A DNA stretch of 26,095 nucleotides. Origin: JAGOPB01 sp964606295 (GTDB taxonomy: Bacteria; Patescibacteriota; Minisyncoccia; Phycocordibacterales; UBA9973). Both the position numbers and the translations under genes were made by a program. Shown here piece after piece: positions 14,050-20,320 of this stretch. The stretch covers positions 1-26,095 of the forward strand of contig CAZSFR010000010.1 in NCBI GenBank assembly GCA_964606295.1. Direction: 5' to 3'. Below the pieces are notes generated by a model. It was not told the origin of the DNA, did no database searches, and was given only the letters and a program-made list of their open reading frames with translations. Position 1 is the first letter of the stretch; each line of letters starts with the position of its first letter.

Positions 14050-14232
14050 ATGAGCATAAAAACATTTATTGAAGGAACAAAAAATGAACTCCACCATGTG
14101 AATTGGCCAGGACGCAGACAAGTCATTGCATCGACGATTGCAGTGATTGTTATTGCTGTTGTCATTGGTTATTTCCTTGGTGTTTTCGATTTTATATTTA
14201 GCAGATTACTTGAGCTTTTACTCTCACGATAA
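14050..14232 (+). CDS. secE: Preprotein translocase subunit SecE
   Basis: A 60-residue single-pass subunit that clamps SecY in the Sec translocon. The short cytoplasmic N-terminus carries the conserved FIEGTKNELHHVNWPGR (6-22), matching the family E-L-x-K/H-V-x-W-P signature, followed by one membrane helix of about 22 residues (VIASTIAVIVIAVVIGYFLGVF). The frame extends upstream, but the ATG at 14050 gives the standard short SecE length and starts right before the conserved part. nusG begins 1 nt after the stop, then rplK: the universal secE-nusG-rplK order. No tRNA-Trp is seen upstream. Confidence 0.93.
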   Translation: MSIKTFIEGTKNELHHVNWPGRRQVIASTIAVIVIAVVIGYFLGVFDFIFSRLLELLLSR

Positions 14233-14233
14233 T

Positions 14234-14782
14234 ATGGCAAAACAAGAAATCACAGGCGAACGTCATTGGTACGCGATTCACACTTATGCTGGGTATGAGA
14301 ACGCGGTCTTGCGTAACCTCAAACAACGTATCGAATCACTCGGCATGGACGAGAAAATCTTTAGCGTGATCGTCCCGACAGAAAAATTGGTCAAAATAAA
14401 AGGAGGAAAGCGTATTGAAACTGAAGAGAAAATTTTCCCAGGATATATTCTGGTTGATATGATCGTAACAGACGATTCATGGTATGTCGTTCGCAATACA
14501 CCACGTGTAACAGGGTTCGTTGGTTCTGGAGTCAATCCCGTGCCACTAGACCAGAGCGAGGTAGACGCACTCTTTGCGCGTATGTCAGGAGGAGATGAGG
14601 GAAAACATACAATCGATTTTGCTATCGGCGAAGCCATCGTGATCGCAGACGGACCCTTCAAAGACCTTGAAGGAAAAATATCTGAAGTTGATGAGGAGAG
14701 GGGCAAGGTCAAGGTCTTGGTAGCGCTCTTCGGACGCGAAACACCTGTCGAGCTCGACTTCTTGCAGGTAAAGCGCATTTGA
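14234..14782 (+). CDS. nusG: Transcription elongation/antitermination factor NusG
   Basis: A 182-residue NusG that binds RNA polymerase to promote elongation and couples it to ribosomes or Rho. The N-terminal NGN domain shows HWYAIHTYAGYENAV (14-28), the conserved core IFPGYILVDM and the TPRVTGFVG segment. The C-terminal KOW domain contains the GEAIVIADGPFKDLEGKI signature and ends with PVELDFLQVKRI. Length is typical, with no large insertion. The start is 1 nt after the secE stop; an open frame upstream overlaps secE and is not used. A hairpin-bearing 69-nt gap separates it from rplK. The stop is TGA. Confidence 0.96.
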   Translation: MAKQEITGERHWYAIHTYAGYENAVLRNLKQRIESLGMDEKIFSVIVPTEKLVKIKGGKRIETEEKIFPGYILVDMIVTDDSWYVVRNTPRVTGFVGSGVNPVPLDQSEVDALFARMSGGDEGKHTIDFAIGEAIVIADGPFKDLEGKISEVDEERGKVKVLVALFGRETPVELDFLQVKRI

Positions 14783-14795
14783 GGTAATGTAGGAA

Positions 14796-14818
14796 CGCTG
14801 ATTGCTTCTAAGTCAGCG
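14796..14818 (+). promoter_or_regulatory. Hairpin in the rplK leader
   Basis: CGCTGA (14796-14801) pairs perfectly with TCAGCG (14813-14818) over an 11-nt loop, in the nusG-rplK gap. No U-tract follows, so it is not a terminator. In other bacteria the rplK-rplA message carries an L1-binding operator near here; whether this hairpin is one, or a relic of one, is unknown. Confidence 0.45.
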
Positions 14819-14837
14819 ATGAATAAATTTATGAATT

Positions 14838-14843
14838 AAGGAG
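14838..14843 (+). promoter_or_regulatory. Shine-Dalgarno of rplK
   Basis: AAGGAG lies 8 nt before the ATG at 14852. It is the clearest Shine-Dalgarno in the window and shows that led initiation is used alongside the leaderless mode. Confidence 0.8.
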
Positions 14844-14851
14844 TTTTATAT

Positions 14852-15277
14852 ATGGCTAAAAAAATAATCAAAAAATTAAAACTTTTCGTTCCCGCAGGGA
14901 AAGCAACGCCAGCGCCACCACTTGGGCCTGCACTCGGACAAGCTGGGGTAAATATTGGAGACTTCGTACAGAAGTTCAATGCTGCAACTGCACAAATGGT
15001 AGGTGAGACAGTTGGTGTCGCACTCGAAGTCTACGAAGACCGTACATATGCTTTCGCCGTCAAAACTCCACGCGCGACAGATTTACTTTTGAAAGCCGCT
15101 GGAGTAGCGAAGGGTTCAGGTAAGCCAAATACTTCAAAAGTGGGCAAGGTCACGAAAGCGCAAATACGAGAGATCGCAGAGCGTAAGATGCCAGACCTCA
15201 ACGCAAAAGATATAGAAGGAGCGATGAAGATCATTGAAGGAACTGCTCGCCAAGCTGGTATCGAAGTTACGAACTAA
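14852..15277 (+). CDS. rplK: 50S ribosomal protein L11 (uL11)
   Basis: A 141-residue L11, the GTPase-centre protein that binds 23S rRNA helices 43-44 and contacts translation factors. The N-terminal domain carries the signature AGKATPAPPLGPALGQAGVN (residues 16-35), with the proline-rich strand, and GDFVQKFNAAT. The C-terminal rRNA-binding domain includes AAGVAKGSGKPNTSKVGKVT and ends with IEGTARQAGIEV. A clear Shine-Dalgarno is present. rplA (L1), its near-universal downstream partner, is missing: a strong terminator follows at 15284. This fits the parcubacterial lineage described as lacking L1. Confidence 0.97.
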   Translation: MAKKIIKKLKLFVPAGKATPAPPLGPALGQAGVNIGDFVQKFNAATAQMVGETVGVALEVYEDRTYAFAVKTPRATDLLLKAAGVAKGSGKPNTSKVGKVTKAQIREIAERKMPDLNAKDIEGAMKIIEGTARQAGIEVTN

Positions 15278-15283
15278 ATTAAG

Positions 15284-15310
15284 AAAAAAAGCCACCTCGG
15301 TGGCTTTTTT
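15284..15310 (+). terminator. Strong intrinsic terminator of the secE-nusG-rplK unit
   Basis: A-tract, GCCAC/GTGGC stem closed by a CTCG-type tetraloop (GCCACCTCGGTGGC), then T6. It ends the unit immediately after rplK. Confidence 0.9.
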
Positions 15311-15315
15311 GTTTG

Positions 15316-15324
15316 TGGTATACT
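15316..15324 (+). promoter_or_regulatory. Extended -10 (TGGTATACT) of the leader peptide/QPTR unit
   Basis: TG 15316-15317, spacer, TATACT 15319-15324. The A of the leader-peptide ATG (15331) is exactly 7 nt after the box, so the mRNA would start with AUG. It lies 6 nt after the rplK terminator. Confidence 0.75.
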
Positions 15325-15330
15325 TTTATT

Positions 15331-15384
15331 ATGCTTATCAAAAAGAACATCGCGACGTGGTCTTCTTTCATTAAACTCTTATAG
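15331..15384 (+). CDS. Leader peptide, 17 aa (MLIKKNIATWSSFIKLL)
   Basis: A 17-codon ORF ending in TAG at 15382-15384. It begins exactly 7 nt after an extended -10 box, so it should be translated from a leaderless mRNA. Its stop codon sits in a small hairpin (ACTCT-TAT-AGAGT, 15375-15387) and is followed 3 nt later by the first arm of a larger hairpin that competes with an intrinsic terminator. This is the layout of a translation-controlled attenuator. The codons include one Trp (TGG), three Ile, two Ser (adjacent TCT TCT) and two Leu near the end, but no long run of a single amino acid. There is only one NAY codon (AAC), so sensing through queuosine-tRNA is not obvious. The sensed signal is unknown. 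Confidence 0.6.
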   Translation: MLIKKNIATWSSFIKLL

Positions 15385-15387
15385 AGT

Positions 15388-15414
15388 GAGCGGTCTTTTT
15401 GTCGAAAGCCGCTC
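15388..15414 (+). promoter_or_regulatory. Antiterminator hairpin of the candidate attenuator
   Basis: GAGCGG (15388-15393) pairs with CCGCTC (15409-15414), extended internally by CTTT/AAAG with a small bulge. Its 3' arm is also the 5' arm of the terminator at 15405-15433, so the two structures exclude each other. A ribosome at the leader-peptide stop would cover its 5' arm. Confidence 0.65.
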
Positions 15415-15433
15415 TTTATAAGCGGTTTTTTTT
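15405..15433 (+). terminator. Attenuator terminator before the QPTR gene
   Basis: CCGCT (15409-15413) pairs with AGCGG (15421-15425), extended outward by AAAG/UUUU pairing, and is followed by eight T (15426-15433). It lies between the leader peptide and the transporter start at 15440, so readthrough is needed for expression from the 15316 promoter. Confidence 0.72.
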
Positions 15434-15439
15434 ATTTAG

Positions 15440-16087
15440 ATGTTTACTGAAAAAAGAGTATACGTACTCACTATTTTGCTCACACTGTATCTCTCGGCAC
15501 TCTTTGCAACAAATACACTTGGTCTCAAACTCATGCCATTCCTTTGGGGAACACATCTATCGACCGCAGTATTTTTCTTCCCTTTTGTTTTTCTTATGAC
15601 AGATATTGTAGGAGAACTCTATGGAAAGAAGATGGCAAAAAATTTCGTCTACGCGGGATTTCTTGCGACAGTTCTATTTCTAATCTTCACTCTGGTCTCT
15701 GGTGTCATGCCATGGTCAGAAGATGGTCTTTGGGTGAAAGACGCGTATGGCACTGTATTCGGAATTACCTTCCGTATGTCGGTCGCCTCATTATTAGCCT
15801 TCGTTATTGGAGAATATCAGGATGTTATCATTTTCTTTTTAATGAAGCGCCTGGGTTCTTTGCCATTTTGGTTTCGTTCAAATATCTCCAATCTATGGTC
15901 ACAATTCCTCGATACAGGTATTTTTATGATCGTTGCATTTGCTGGAGTATATTCGGCACAGACAATTTTCCTCATGGCTATTCCGTGGTGGCTCTACAAG
16001 GTTGCAATGGGGACGTTGTATACGCCACTTTCTTATTTCTTTATCCACATCATCAGAAAGTTTGATTATGAAAATAAAAGTATTTAA
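15440..16087 (+). CDS. Queuosine precursor transporter (QPTR/YhhQ, DUF165)
   Basis: A 215-residue integral membrane protein with about six helices, matching the QPTR/YhhQ (VUT_1) family, which imports preQ0/preQ1 for queuosine modification of NAY-decoding tRNAs. Visible features are ATNTLGLK in helix 1, LMTDIVGELYGKKMAKNFVYAGF (conserved TD...E.YG), FRMSVASLLAFVIGEYQD and RSNISNLWSQFLDTGIF, which includes the S-Q-x-x-D-T motif. Expression probably depends on the attenuator just upstream. Its 3' end overlaps the CofE-like gene by 20 nt, so the two are translationally linked. An organism with reduced biosynthesis would import the deazaguanine base. Substrate is by family inference. Confidence 0.88.
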   Translation: MFTEKRVYVLTILLTLYLSALFATNTLGLKLMPFLWGTHLSTAVFFFPFVFLMTDIVGELYGKKMAKNFVYAGFLATVLFLIFTLVSGVMPWSEDGLWVKDAYGTVFGITFRMSVASLLAFVIGEYQDVIIFFLMKRLGSLPFWFRSNISNLWSQFLDTGIFMIVAFAGVYSAQTIFLMAIPWWLYKVAMGTLYTPLSYFFIHIIRKFDYENKSI

Positions 16088-16763
16088 AACAAGAATATTC
16101 GAAGAAAAACAACCGCTCATTCCGTTTGTGGAAAAATATATTCTATCTGTAAAAGAAAATATAATCATTGTTATTACATCAAAAATAGTCGCACTTAGTG
16201 AGGGGCGGACTGTTGAGATTAAAAATGAAAAAACGAGGGAGGAAACAATACGCAAGGAATCAAGCTTTATGATCAAAACCCCTCACACGTGGCTCACTAT
16301 CAAAGATGGCGCGCTCGTCGCATCTGCGGGAGTTGATGAATCAAACGCAAACGGAAAGTTGATCTTGCTTCCGAAAGATAGTTTCAAATCCGCGAAGATG
16401 ATTCGAGGAAAACTAAGGAAACACTACAAAGTGAAAAACCTCGGTGTCATCATCACCGACAGTCGATTGCTCCCGCTTCGCTCTGGCGTTGTCGGCATTG
16501 CTCTCGGGTACGCAGGCTTCAAAGGGGTTCGAGACTATCGTGGAGAGAGGGACATCTTTGGGAGAATCCTCAAAGTATCCAGAACGGACGTAGCGGACAG
16601 CCTTGCGACAGCATCAGTACTCTGTATGGGAGAGGGAAGTGAAACACAACCGCTCGCATTTATCGTAGACGCGCCAGTTGTGTTCTCGGAAAGGACGAAC
16701 AGAAAAGAACTTTTTGTCGATCCAAAGGACGATATGTACGCTCCGTTTTTCAAGGGATTGTAA
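16068..16763 (+). CDS. CofE-like gamma-glutamate ligase (putative folate glutamylation, COG1478)
   Basis: A 231-residue enzyme of the F420-0:gamma-glutamyl ligase (PF01996) family. Diagnostic segments are VITSKIVALSEGR (metal/GTP region), GVIITDSRLLPLRSGVVGIALGYAGFKG and VRDYRGERDIFGR, followed by VSRTDVADSLATASVLCMGEGSE. In archaea and actinobacteria the family adds glutamate to F420. In Chlamydia a COG1478 member replaces FolC in folate synthesis, and CPR homologues are annotated as folate gamma-glutamate ligases. No other F420 gene is visible, while thyA, folA and glyA lie just beyond it, so a folate role is preferred. The ATG at 16068 lies inside the QPTR gene and is preferred to upstream in-frame starts. 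It is convergent with dcd. Confidence 0.8.
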   Translation: MKIKVFKTRIFEEKQPLIPFVEKYILSVKENIIIVITSKIVALSEGRTVEIKNEKTREETIRKESSFMIKTPHTWLTIKDGALVASAGVDESNANGKLILLPKDSFKSAKMIRGKLRKHYKVKNLGVIITDSRLLPLRSGVVGIALGYAGFKGVRDYRGERDIFGRILKVSRTDVADSLATASVLCMGEGSETQPLAFIVDAPVVFSERTNRKELFVDPKDDMYAPFFKGL

Positions 16764-16766
16764 ATG

Positions 16767-16797
16767 AAAAAACACTCGCAATACGCGAGTGTTTTTT
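16767..16797. terminator. Bidirectional terminator between the CofE-like gene and dcd
   Basis: A6-CACTCGC, ATACG-type loop, GCGAGTG-T6: a near-perfect inverted repeat with an A-tract and a T-tract. It can end transcripts from both strands and overlaps the dcd stop codon. Confidence 0.88.
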
Positions 16798-17335
16798 ATT
16801 TCTCAAAATTTTTCCACATCATTGATTCTTTTGGCAAGTGAGCTTGGTCAGCGTACTTCGCATTTTTCTTTGTTCCGTACGGACGTTCGACATCACCATC
16901 AACAACATAATATATTAATTGTCCGATCGGCATGCCTGCGTAAACGCGCACAGGGATAGACGTGCTCATCTCAAGTGTCCAATAACCACAAAATCCGACA
17001 TCTCCTTTGCCTGCAGTAGCGTGAATGTCGATACCGAGTCGTCCAGTAGACGATTTACCTTCGAGGAAGGGGACATGCTTGTGAGTTTCTGTGTATTCGA
17101 GTGTTGAGCCGAGATAAAGCTGGCCGGGCTCGAGCACGAAACCTTCTTCTGGAATTTCAAACATCTGTATTTCATTGTGCTTCTTTGCATCGAGGACGGG
17201 GTCTATGTATTGTGCGAGGTACTTTGATAGATGGACGTCATATGAGTTACCACCCATGTTTGAGATATCGAATGGTTTGACCACAATCTCGCCCTGATCC
17301 ATGCACTCTAGAATTTTCTTGTCTGACAAAATCAT
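16796..17335 (-). CDS. dcd: dCTP deaminase (Dcd/DUT family)
   Basis: A 179-residue trimeric deaminase turning dCTP into dUTP (or directly into dUMP in bifunctional forms), feeding thymidylate synthase. Signature segments are the start MILSDKKILE, NMGGNSYDVHLS, EGKSSTGRLGIDIHATAGKGD (the nucleotide-binding motif with conserved Arg) and GYWTLEMS with the catalytic Glu. It closes with a PIGQLIYY strand and a phosphate-binding tail near PYG. Whether it also has dUTPase activity cannot be decided by eye. It follows folA by 34 nt but has its own minus-strand promoter (TTGACA plus a TGn -10), so it can be read independently of thyA-folA. Confidence 0.93.
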   Translation of the reverse strand: MILSDKKILECMDQGEIVVKPFDISNMGGNSYDVHLSKYLAQYIDPVLDAKKHNEIQMFEIPEEGFVLEPGQLYLGSTLEYTETHKHVPFLEGKSSTGRLGIDIHATAGKGDVGFCGYWTLEMSTSIPVRVYAGMPIGQLIYYVVDGDVERPYGTKKNAKYADQAHLPKESMMWKNFEK

Positions 17336-17341
17336 GGAACT

Positions 17342-17369
17342 AGTTTCGCATAATTAGACTTTTTGTCAA
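17342..17369 (-). promoter_or_regulatory. Promoter of dcd (minus strand)
   Basis: On the minus strand: TTGACA (complement of 17364-17369), 16-nt spacer ending in TGC, then GAAACT (complement of 17342-17347). The dcd ATG at 17335 is exactly 7 nt after the hexamer. The -35 is perfect; the -10 has a G at its first base. Confidence 0.55.
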
Positions 17370-17888
17370 TTATTTTTTCTCCCAGAGAATGAAAGTATAT
17401 GCGTATTCATTCTCGCTGTCTTTGTCGTGTTTTTCCTCTGACACTTTTTTCCATAGCTTTTCATCAATGTGAGGGAAGTACGTATCAGCAGAAAGTGTTG
17501 CCTCCACATGAGTCATGTAAAGACGCTGTGCTTTTGGTAATGCATCAGCATAGATCTGCCCGCCTCCGATAACGAACACCTCGAGATCTTCCTGATTTTC
17601 CTCGAATTTTCGTCCTTGTTCAGTAGTTGAAATCTGAAGGGCTTCCTCAAGCGAATGGACGATGTCAATTCCTTCTGCAAAATAGTTTGTGTCGCGTGTT
17701 ATGACAATATTTCTTCGACTAGGAAGCGCCTTACCTATCGATTCAAAAGTTTTTCTTCCCATAATGACAGTATGCCCGCGGGTGGTGTCGCGGAAATGCT
17801 TCATGTCGGCAGGAAGGTTGAAGACTAGATCATTTCCTTTTCCGAGTTCATTATTTTTTCCAATCGCTGCAATAAGAGAGATAATCAT
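17370..17888 (-). CDS. folA: Dihydrofolate reductase
   Basis: A 172-residue NADPH-dependent enzyme that regenerates tetrahydrofolate from the dihydrofolate made by ThyA. Conserved features are IAAIGKNNELGKGN (the Met20-loop region), FNLPADMKHFRDTT with the catalytic acid Asp28, MGRKTFESIG (NADPH binding), RRNIVITRD, and VFVIGGGQIYADAL followed by THVEATLSADTYFP. The Trp that commonly precedes the N-L-P-A-D motif is Phe here. The gene starts 1 nt after the thyA stop on the minus strand, so thyA-folA form an operon, the classical arrangement for dTMP synthesis. Confidence 0.95.
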   Translation of the reverse strand: MIISLIAAIGKNNELGKGNDLVFNLPADMKHFRDTTRGHTVIMGRKTFESIGKALPSRRNIVITRDTNYFAEGIDIVHSLEEALQISTTEQGRKFEENQEDLEVFVIGGGQIYADALPKAQRLYMTHVEATLSADTYFPHIDEKLWKKVSEEKHDKDSENEYAYTFILWEKK

Positions 17889-17889
17889 A

Positions 17890-18846
17890 TTAGACAGCTA
17901 TCGGTGCCTTGATGGCATCATGAGGGTTGTAATCTATAAGTTCGAAATCTTCTATCGTGAAATCTTCTAGCTTTTTCTTTTCAGGATTTATTTTCATTGT
18001 GGACATTGGTCGGATGTCGTCTTTGCGAGCGAGTTGGGTTTTGACTTGTTCCATGTGGTTCATATAGAGGTGAGTATCACCACCCGTCCAGATGAAGTCG
18101 CCGAGATCCATATCCACTATCTGCGCGATTATCATGACGAGCAATGCGTAGGAGGCTATATTAAATGGCACTCCGAGAAATGTATCACAACTTCTTTGGT
18201 AAAGCTGGCAAGAGAGCTTGAGCCTGCCATTGTCGCTTGGTGCTGTATAAAATTGAAACAAGCAGTGACACGGCGGAAGTCCTGCTTTTGCCATCTCGTC
18301 GATATCGCCAACATTCCACGCACTGACAATCATACGGCGATCGTTTGGATTCCTTCGCAATTGGTTAATGACGTTTTGCAGTTGGTCGATTTCGTGTCCA
18401 TCGGCAGTTTTCCAATGTCGCCATTGGTAACCATATATCGGGCCAAGGTTTCCGTAGTCAGCAGCAAATGCTTCGTCGTCAATAATTTTCTGCACAAATT
18501 CTTTTATTCCCGTGTTCCACTCCTCACTTCCAGTTGCGGGAACAGGAATATTATTTCGTATGAGGTACGCTTTGTAAGGCCATTCATCCCAGATGTGAAC
18601 ATTATTTTGTGCAAGATAGCGGAGATTTGTGTCACCTCGCATGAACCACAAAAGTTCATGAATGATGGATTTGATTGGTACCTTTTTGGTGGTGAGCAAG
18701 GGGAAGCCTTCGGAGAGAGGAAAACGCATTTGATGTCCAAAAAGAGAAATGGCTCCTGTGCCGGTACGATCGTCCTTTTGCACGCCTTCTTTCATGATAC
18801 GTTCGAGGAGGTCTATGTAGACGAGATCAACATGGTAGTTTTGCAT
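17890..18846 (-). CDS. thyA: Thymidylate synthase (folate-dependent)
   Basis: A 318-residue ThyA that methylates dUMP to dTMP using methylene-tetrahydrofolate. Key features are the phosphate-binding DDRTGTGA, the catalytic cysteine C193 in GLPPCHCLFQFY, LYQRSCDTFLGVPFNIASYA (dUMP binding, with the Arg and Asp/Asn residues) and the C-terminal KAPIAV ending. At 318 residues it is the longer, Lactobacillus-type form with an insertion around residues 90-135. ThyA rather than flavin-dependent ThyX explains the need for folA in the same operon. A minus-strand TACAAT ends exactly 7 nt before the ATG. It is divergent from glyA. Confidence 0.96.
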   Translation of the reverse strand: MQNYHVDLVYIDLLERIMKEGVQKDDRTGTGAISLFGHQMRFPLSEGFPLLTTKKVPIKSIIHELLWFMRGDTNLRYLAQNNVHIWDEWPYKAYLIRNNIPVPATGSEEWNTGIKEFVQKIIDDEAFAADYGNLGPIYGYQWRHWKTADGHEIDQLQNVINQLRRNPNDRRMIVSAWNVGDIDEMAKAGLPPCHCLFQFYTAPSDNGRLKLSCQLYQRSCDTFLGVPFNIASYALLVMIIAQIVDMDLGDFIWTGGDTHLYMNHMEQVKTQLARKDDIRPMSTMKINPEKKKLEDFTIEDFELIDYNPHDAIKAPIAV

Positions 18847-18852
18847 GAGCTT

Positions 18853-18858
18853 ATTGTA
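18853..18858 (-). promoter_or_regulatory. -10 box (TACAAT on minus) of thyA-folA
   Basis: Minus-strand TACAAT ends at 18853, exactly 7 nt before the A of the thyA ATG at 18846. There is no TGn extension. A leaderless thyA message is predicted. Confidence 0.58.
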
Positions 18859-18937
18859 CTCTTTGAGGAGATTTCGTAAACAGTTGCCAAAATGGGTGAA
18901 TTGTTGTATTAAGGAGCTTTTTTTGTTGTCTCGAAAG

Positions 18938-18946
18938 TGCTAAACT
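18938..18946 (+). promoter_or_regulatory. Extended -10 (TGCTAAACT) upstream of glyA
   Basis: TG 18938-18939, spacer, TAAACT 18941-18946. A transcript would start near 18953 with AUG-AUA-UAG, a two-codon minimal ORF, 86 nt before glyA. Further TAAACT repeats lie at 19019 and 19033, one of which could be an alternative closer promoter. Confidence 0.45.
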
Positions 18947-19038
18947 CGAAGCATGATATAGTGGAGACATAATTTTCGGCATTATTACTGGATTCCTGCT
19001 TTGTGCGGATTTCCACTTTAAACTTTCAACTTTAAACT

Positions 19039-20295
19039 ATGCATTACTTAGACCAAGACCCCGAAGTATTATCTACCCTACGCGGAGAAGAGAAACGCCA
19101 ACGCGAAGGCCTCGAACTTATCCCATCAGAGAACTATGTCTCGCGCGCAGTTCTCGAAGCAAACGGTTCTATTTTTACAAACAAATATTCTGAAGGCTAT
19201 CCAGGACGTCGCTACTACGGCGGACAGGAATTCACAGATGCTGTGGAAACACTCGCGATAGAGCGCGCGAAGATGCTTTTTAATTGCGCATTTGCCAACG
19301 TCCAACCTCACTCTGGCGCACCTGCAAACCTCGCTGTCTATGCAGCACTCCTCGAGCCGGGCGACACAGTGCTCGGCATGGATCTCTCGCACGGGGGACA
19401 TCTCACGCACGGACATCCGATGACATTGCCTGCCAAGATCTACAAATTTGTTACGTACAAGATGAAGGATCCCAACACAGGAGAGATTGATTATGAAGGA
19501 CTCCGCGCAGTTGCCCTAGAGCACAAACCAAAACTTATTATCGCAGGATTCTCTGCGTATCCACGTACGCTCGACTACAAAAAATTCGTCGATATAGCGC
19601 ATGAAGTGGGCGCGATCACCATGGCAGACATGGCACATATCGCGGGACTCATTGCGGGCAAGGCACTTCGCAATCCGTTTGACGATGGATTCGATATCAT
19701 CACGACGACAACACACAAGACGCTTCGCGGTCCGCGTGGTGGCATGATACTGACACGAGAGAGTGAAGAAATCGCAAAGAAAATAGACAAATCTATTTTC
19801 CCTGGCATCCAAGGCGGTCCGCACATGCATACGATCGCAGCTAAGGCTGTCGCATTTGGCGAAGCAATGACGCCGGCATTCGGAGAGTATTGTCAGCAGG
19901 TTTTGAAGAATGCAAAAGCAATGGAAGCTGTTCTCAAGCGTGAGGGAGTGCGCATGATAGGCGGAGGCACAGACAACCACCTCATCCTCGCAGATGTCTT
20001 CGGCTCGCTTGGTGTCACCGGCAAGGAGGCACAGACCGTGCTCGATGAAGTGGGCATCACTCTCAATATGAATTCGATAGCAGGGGACACACGCAAACCT
20101 CTTGATCCGTCAGGTATACGATTTGGCACGCCTGCGATCACGACGAGGGGATTCAAGGAAGAAGACTGCGCACTTGTCGCAGAGCTCCTGATTGAAACAC
20201 TTCGCAATAAAGACAACGAAGTGAAGAAAAAAGAAATCCATGCGAAAATTCTCACTCTCGCTGAAGCACACCCGATACCGGAGACGTTCGTTTAA
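19039..20295 (+). CDS. glyA: Serine hydroxymethyltransferase
   Basis: A 418-residue PLP enzyme converting serine and tetrahydrofolate to glycine and methylene-tetrahydrofolate, the one-carbon donor for ThyA. Hallmarks are the N-terminal LELIPSENYVSRAV, NKYSEGYPGRRYYGGQEF, HGGHLTHG and the PLP-binding lysine K227 in TTTTHKTLRGPRGG (Lys229 in E. coli), then FPGIQGGPHMHTIAAKAVA and SGIRFGTPAITTRGF. The product ends in an unusual LAEAHPIPETFV tail that is echoed by a small ORF 0.8 kb downstream. It is divergent from thyA-folA, so the full thymidylate cycle lies within about 3 kb. No Shine-Dalgarno precedes the ATG, which abuts a repeated TTTAAACT. Confidence 0.97.
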   Translation: MHYLDQDPEVLSTLRGEEKRQREGLELIPSENYVSRAVLEANGSIFTNKYSEGYPGRRYYGGQEFTDAVETLAIERAKMLFNCAFANVQPHSGAPANLAVYAALLEPGDTVLGMDLSHGGHLTHGHPMTLPAKIYKFVTYKMKDPNTGEIDYEGLRAVALEHKPKLIIAGFSAYPRTLDYKKFVDIAHEVGAITMADMAHIAGLIAGKALRNPFDDGFDIITTTTHKTLRGPRGGMILTRESEEIAKKIDKSIFPGIQGGPHMHTIAAKAVAFGEAMTPAFGEYCQQVLKNAKAMEAVLKREGVRMIGGGTDNHLILADVFGSLGVTGKEAQTVLDEVGITLNMNSIAGDTRKPLDPSGIRFGTPAITTRGFKEEDCALVAELLIETLRNKDNEVKKKEIHAKILTLAEAHPIPETFV

Positions 20296-20320
20296 TAGTT
20301 AATAAACAAAGAGTGAATAT

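Noticed and set aside
15331..15439. preQ1 riboswitch upstream of the QPTR gene
   Set aside because: No small H-type pseudoknot pattern or A-rich tail of the preQ1 classes could be found; the region is better explained by a leader ORF with competing hairpins.
15544..16065. 173-codon alternative plus frame inside the QPTR gene
   Set aside because: The +1 frame lacks family features, while the 15440 frame gives a complete QPTR protein.
18034..18879. Long open frame of 281 codons antisense to thyA
   Set aside because: The opposite strand carries an unmistakable ThyA with catalytic residues and a promoter; the antisense translation has no family features and reflects codon bias of thyA.
18947..19038. 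Glycine riboswitch before glyA
   Set aside because: The leader is under 100 nt and lacks the conserved glycine aptamer core motifs.
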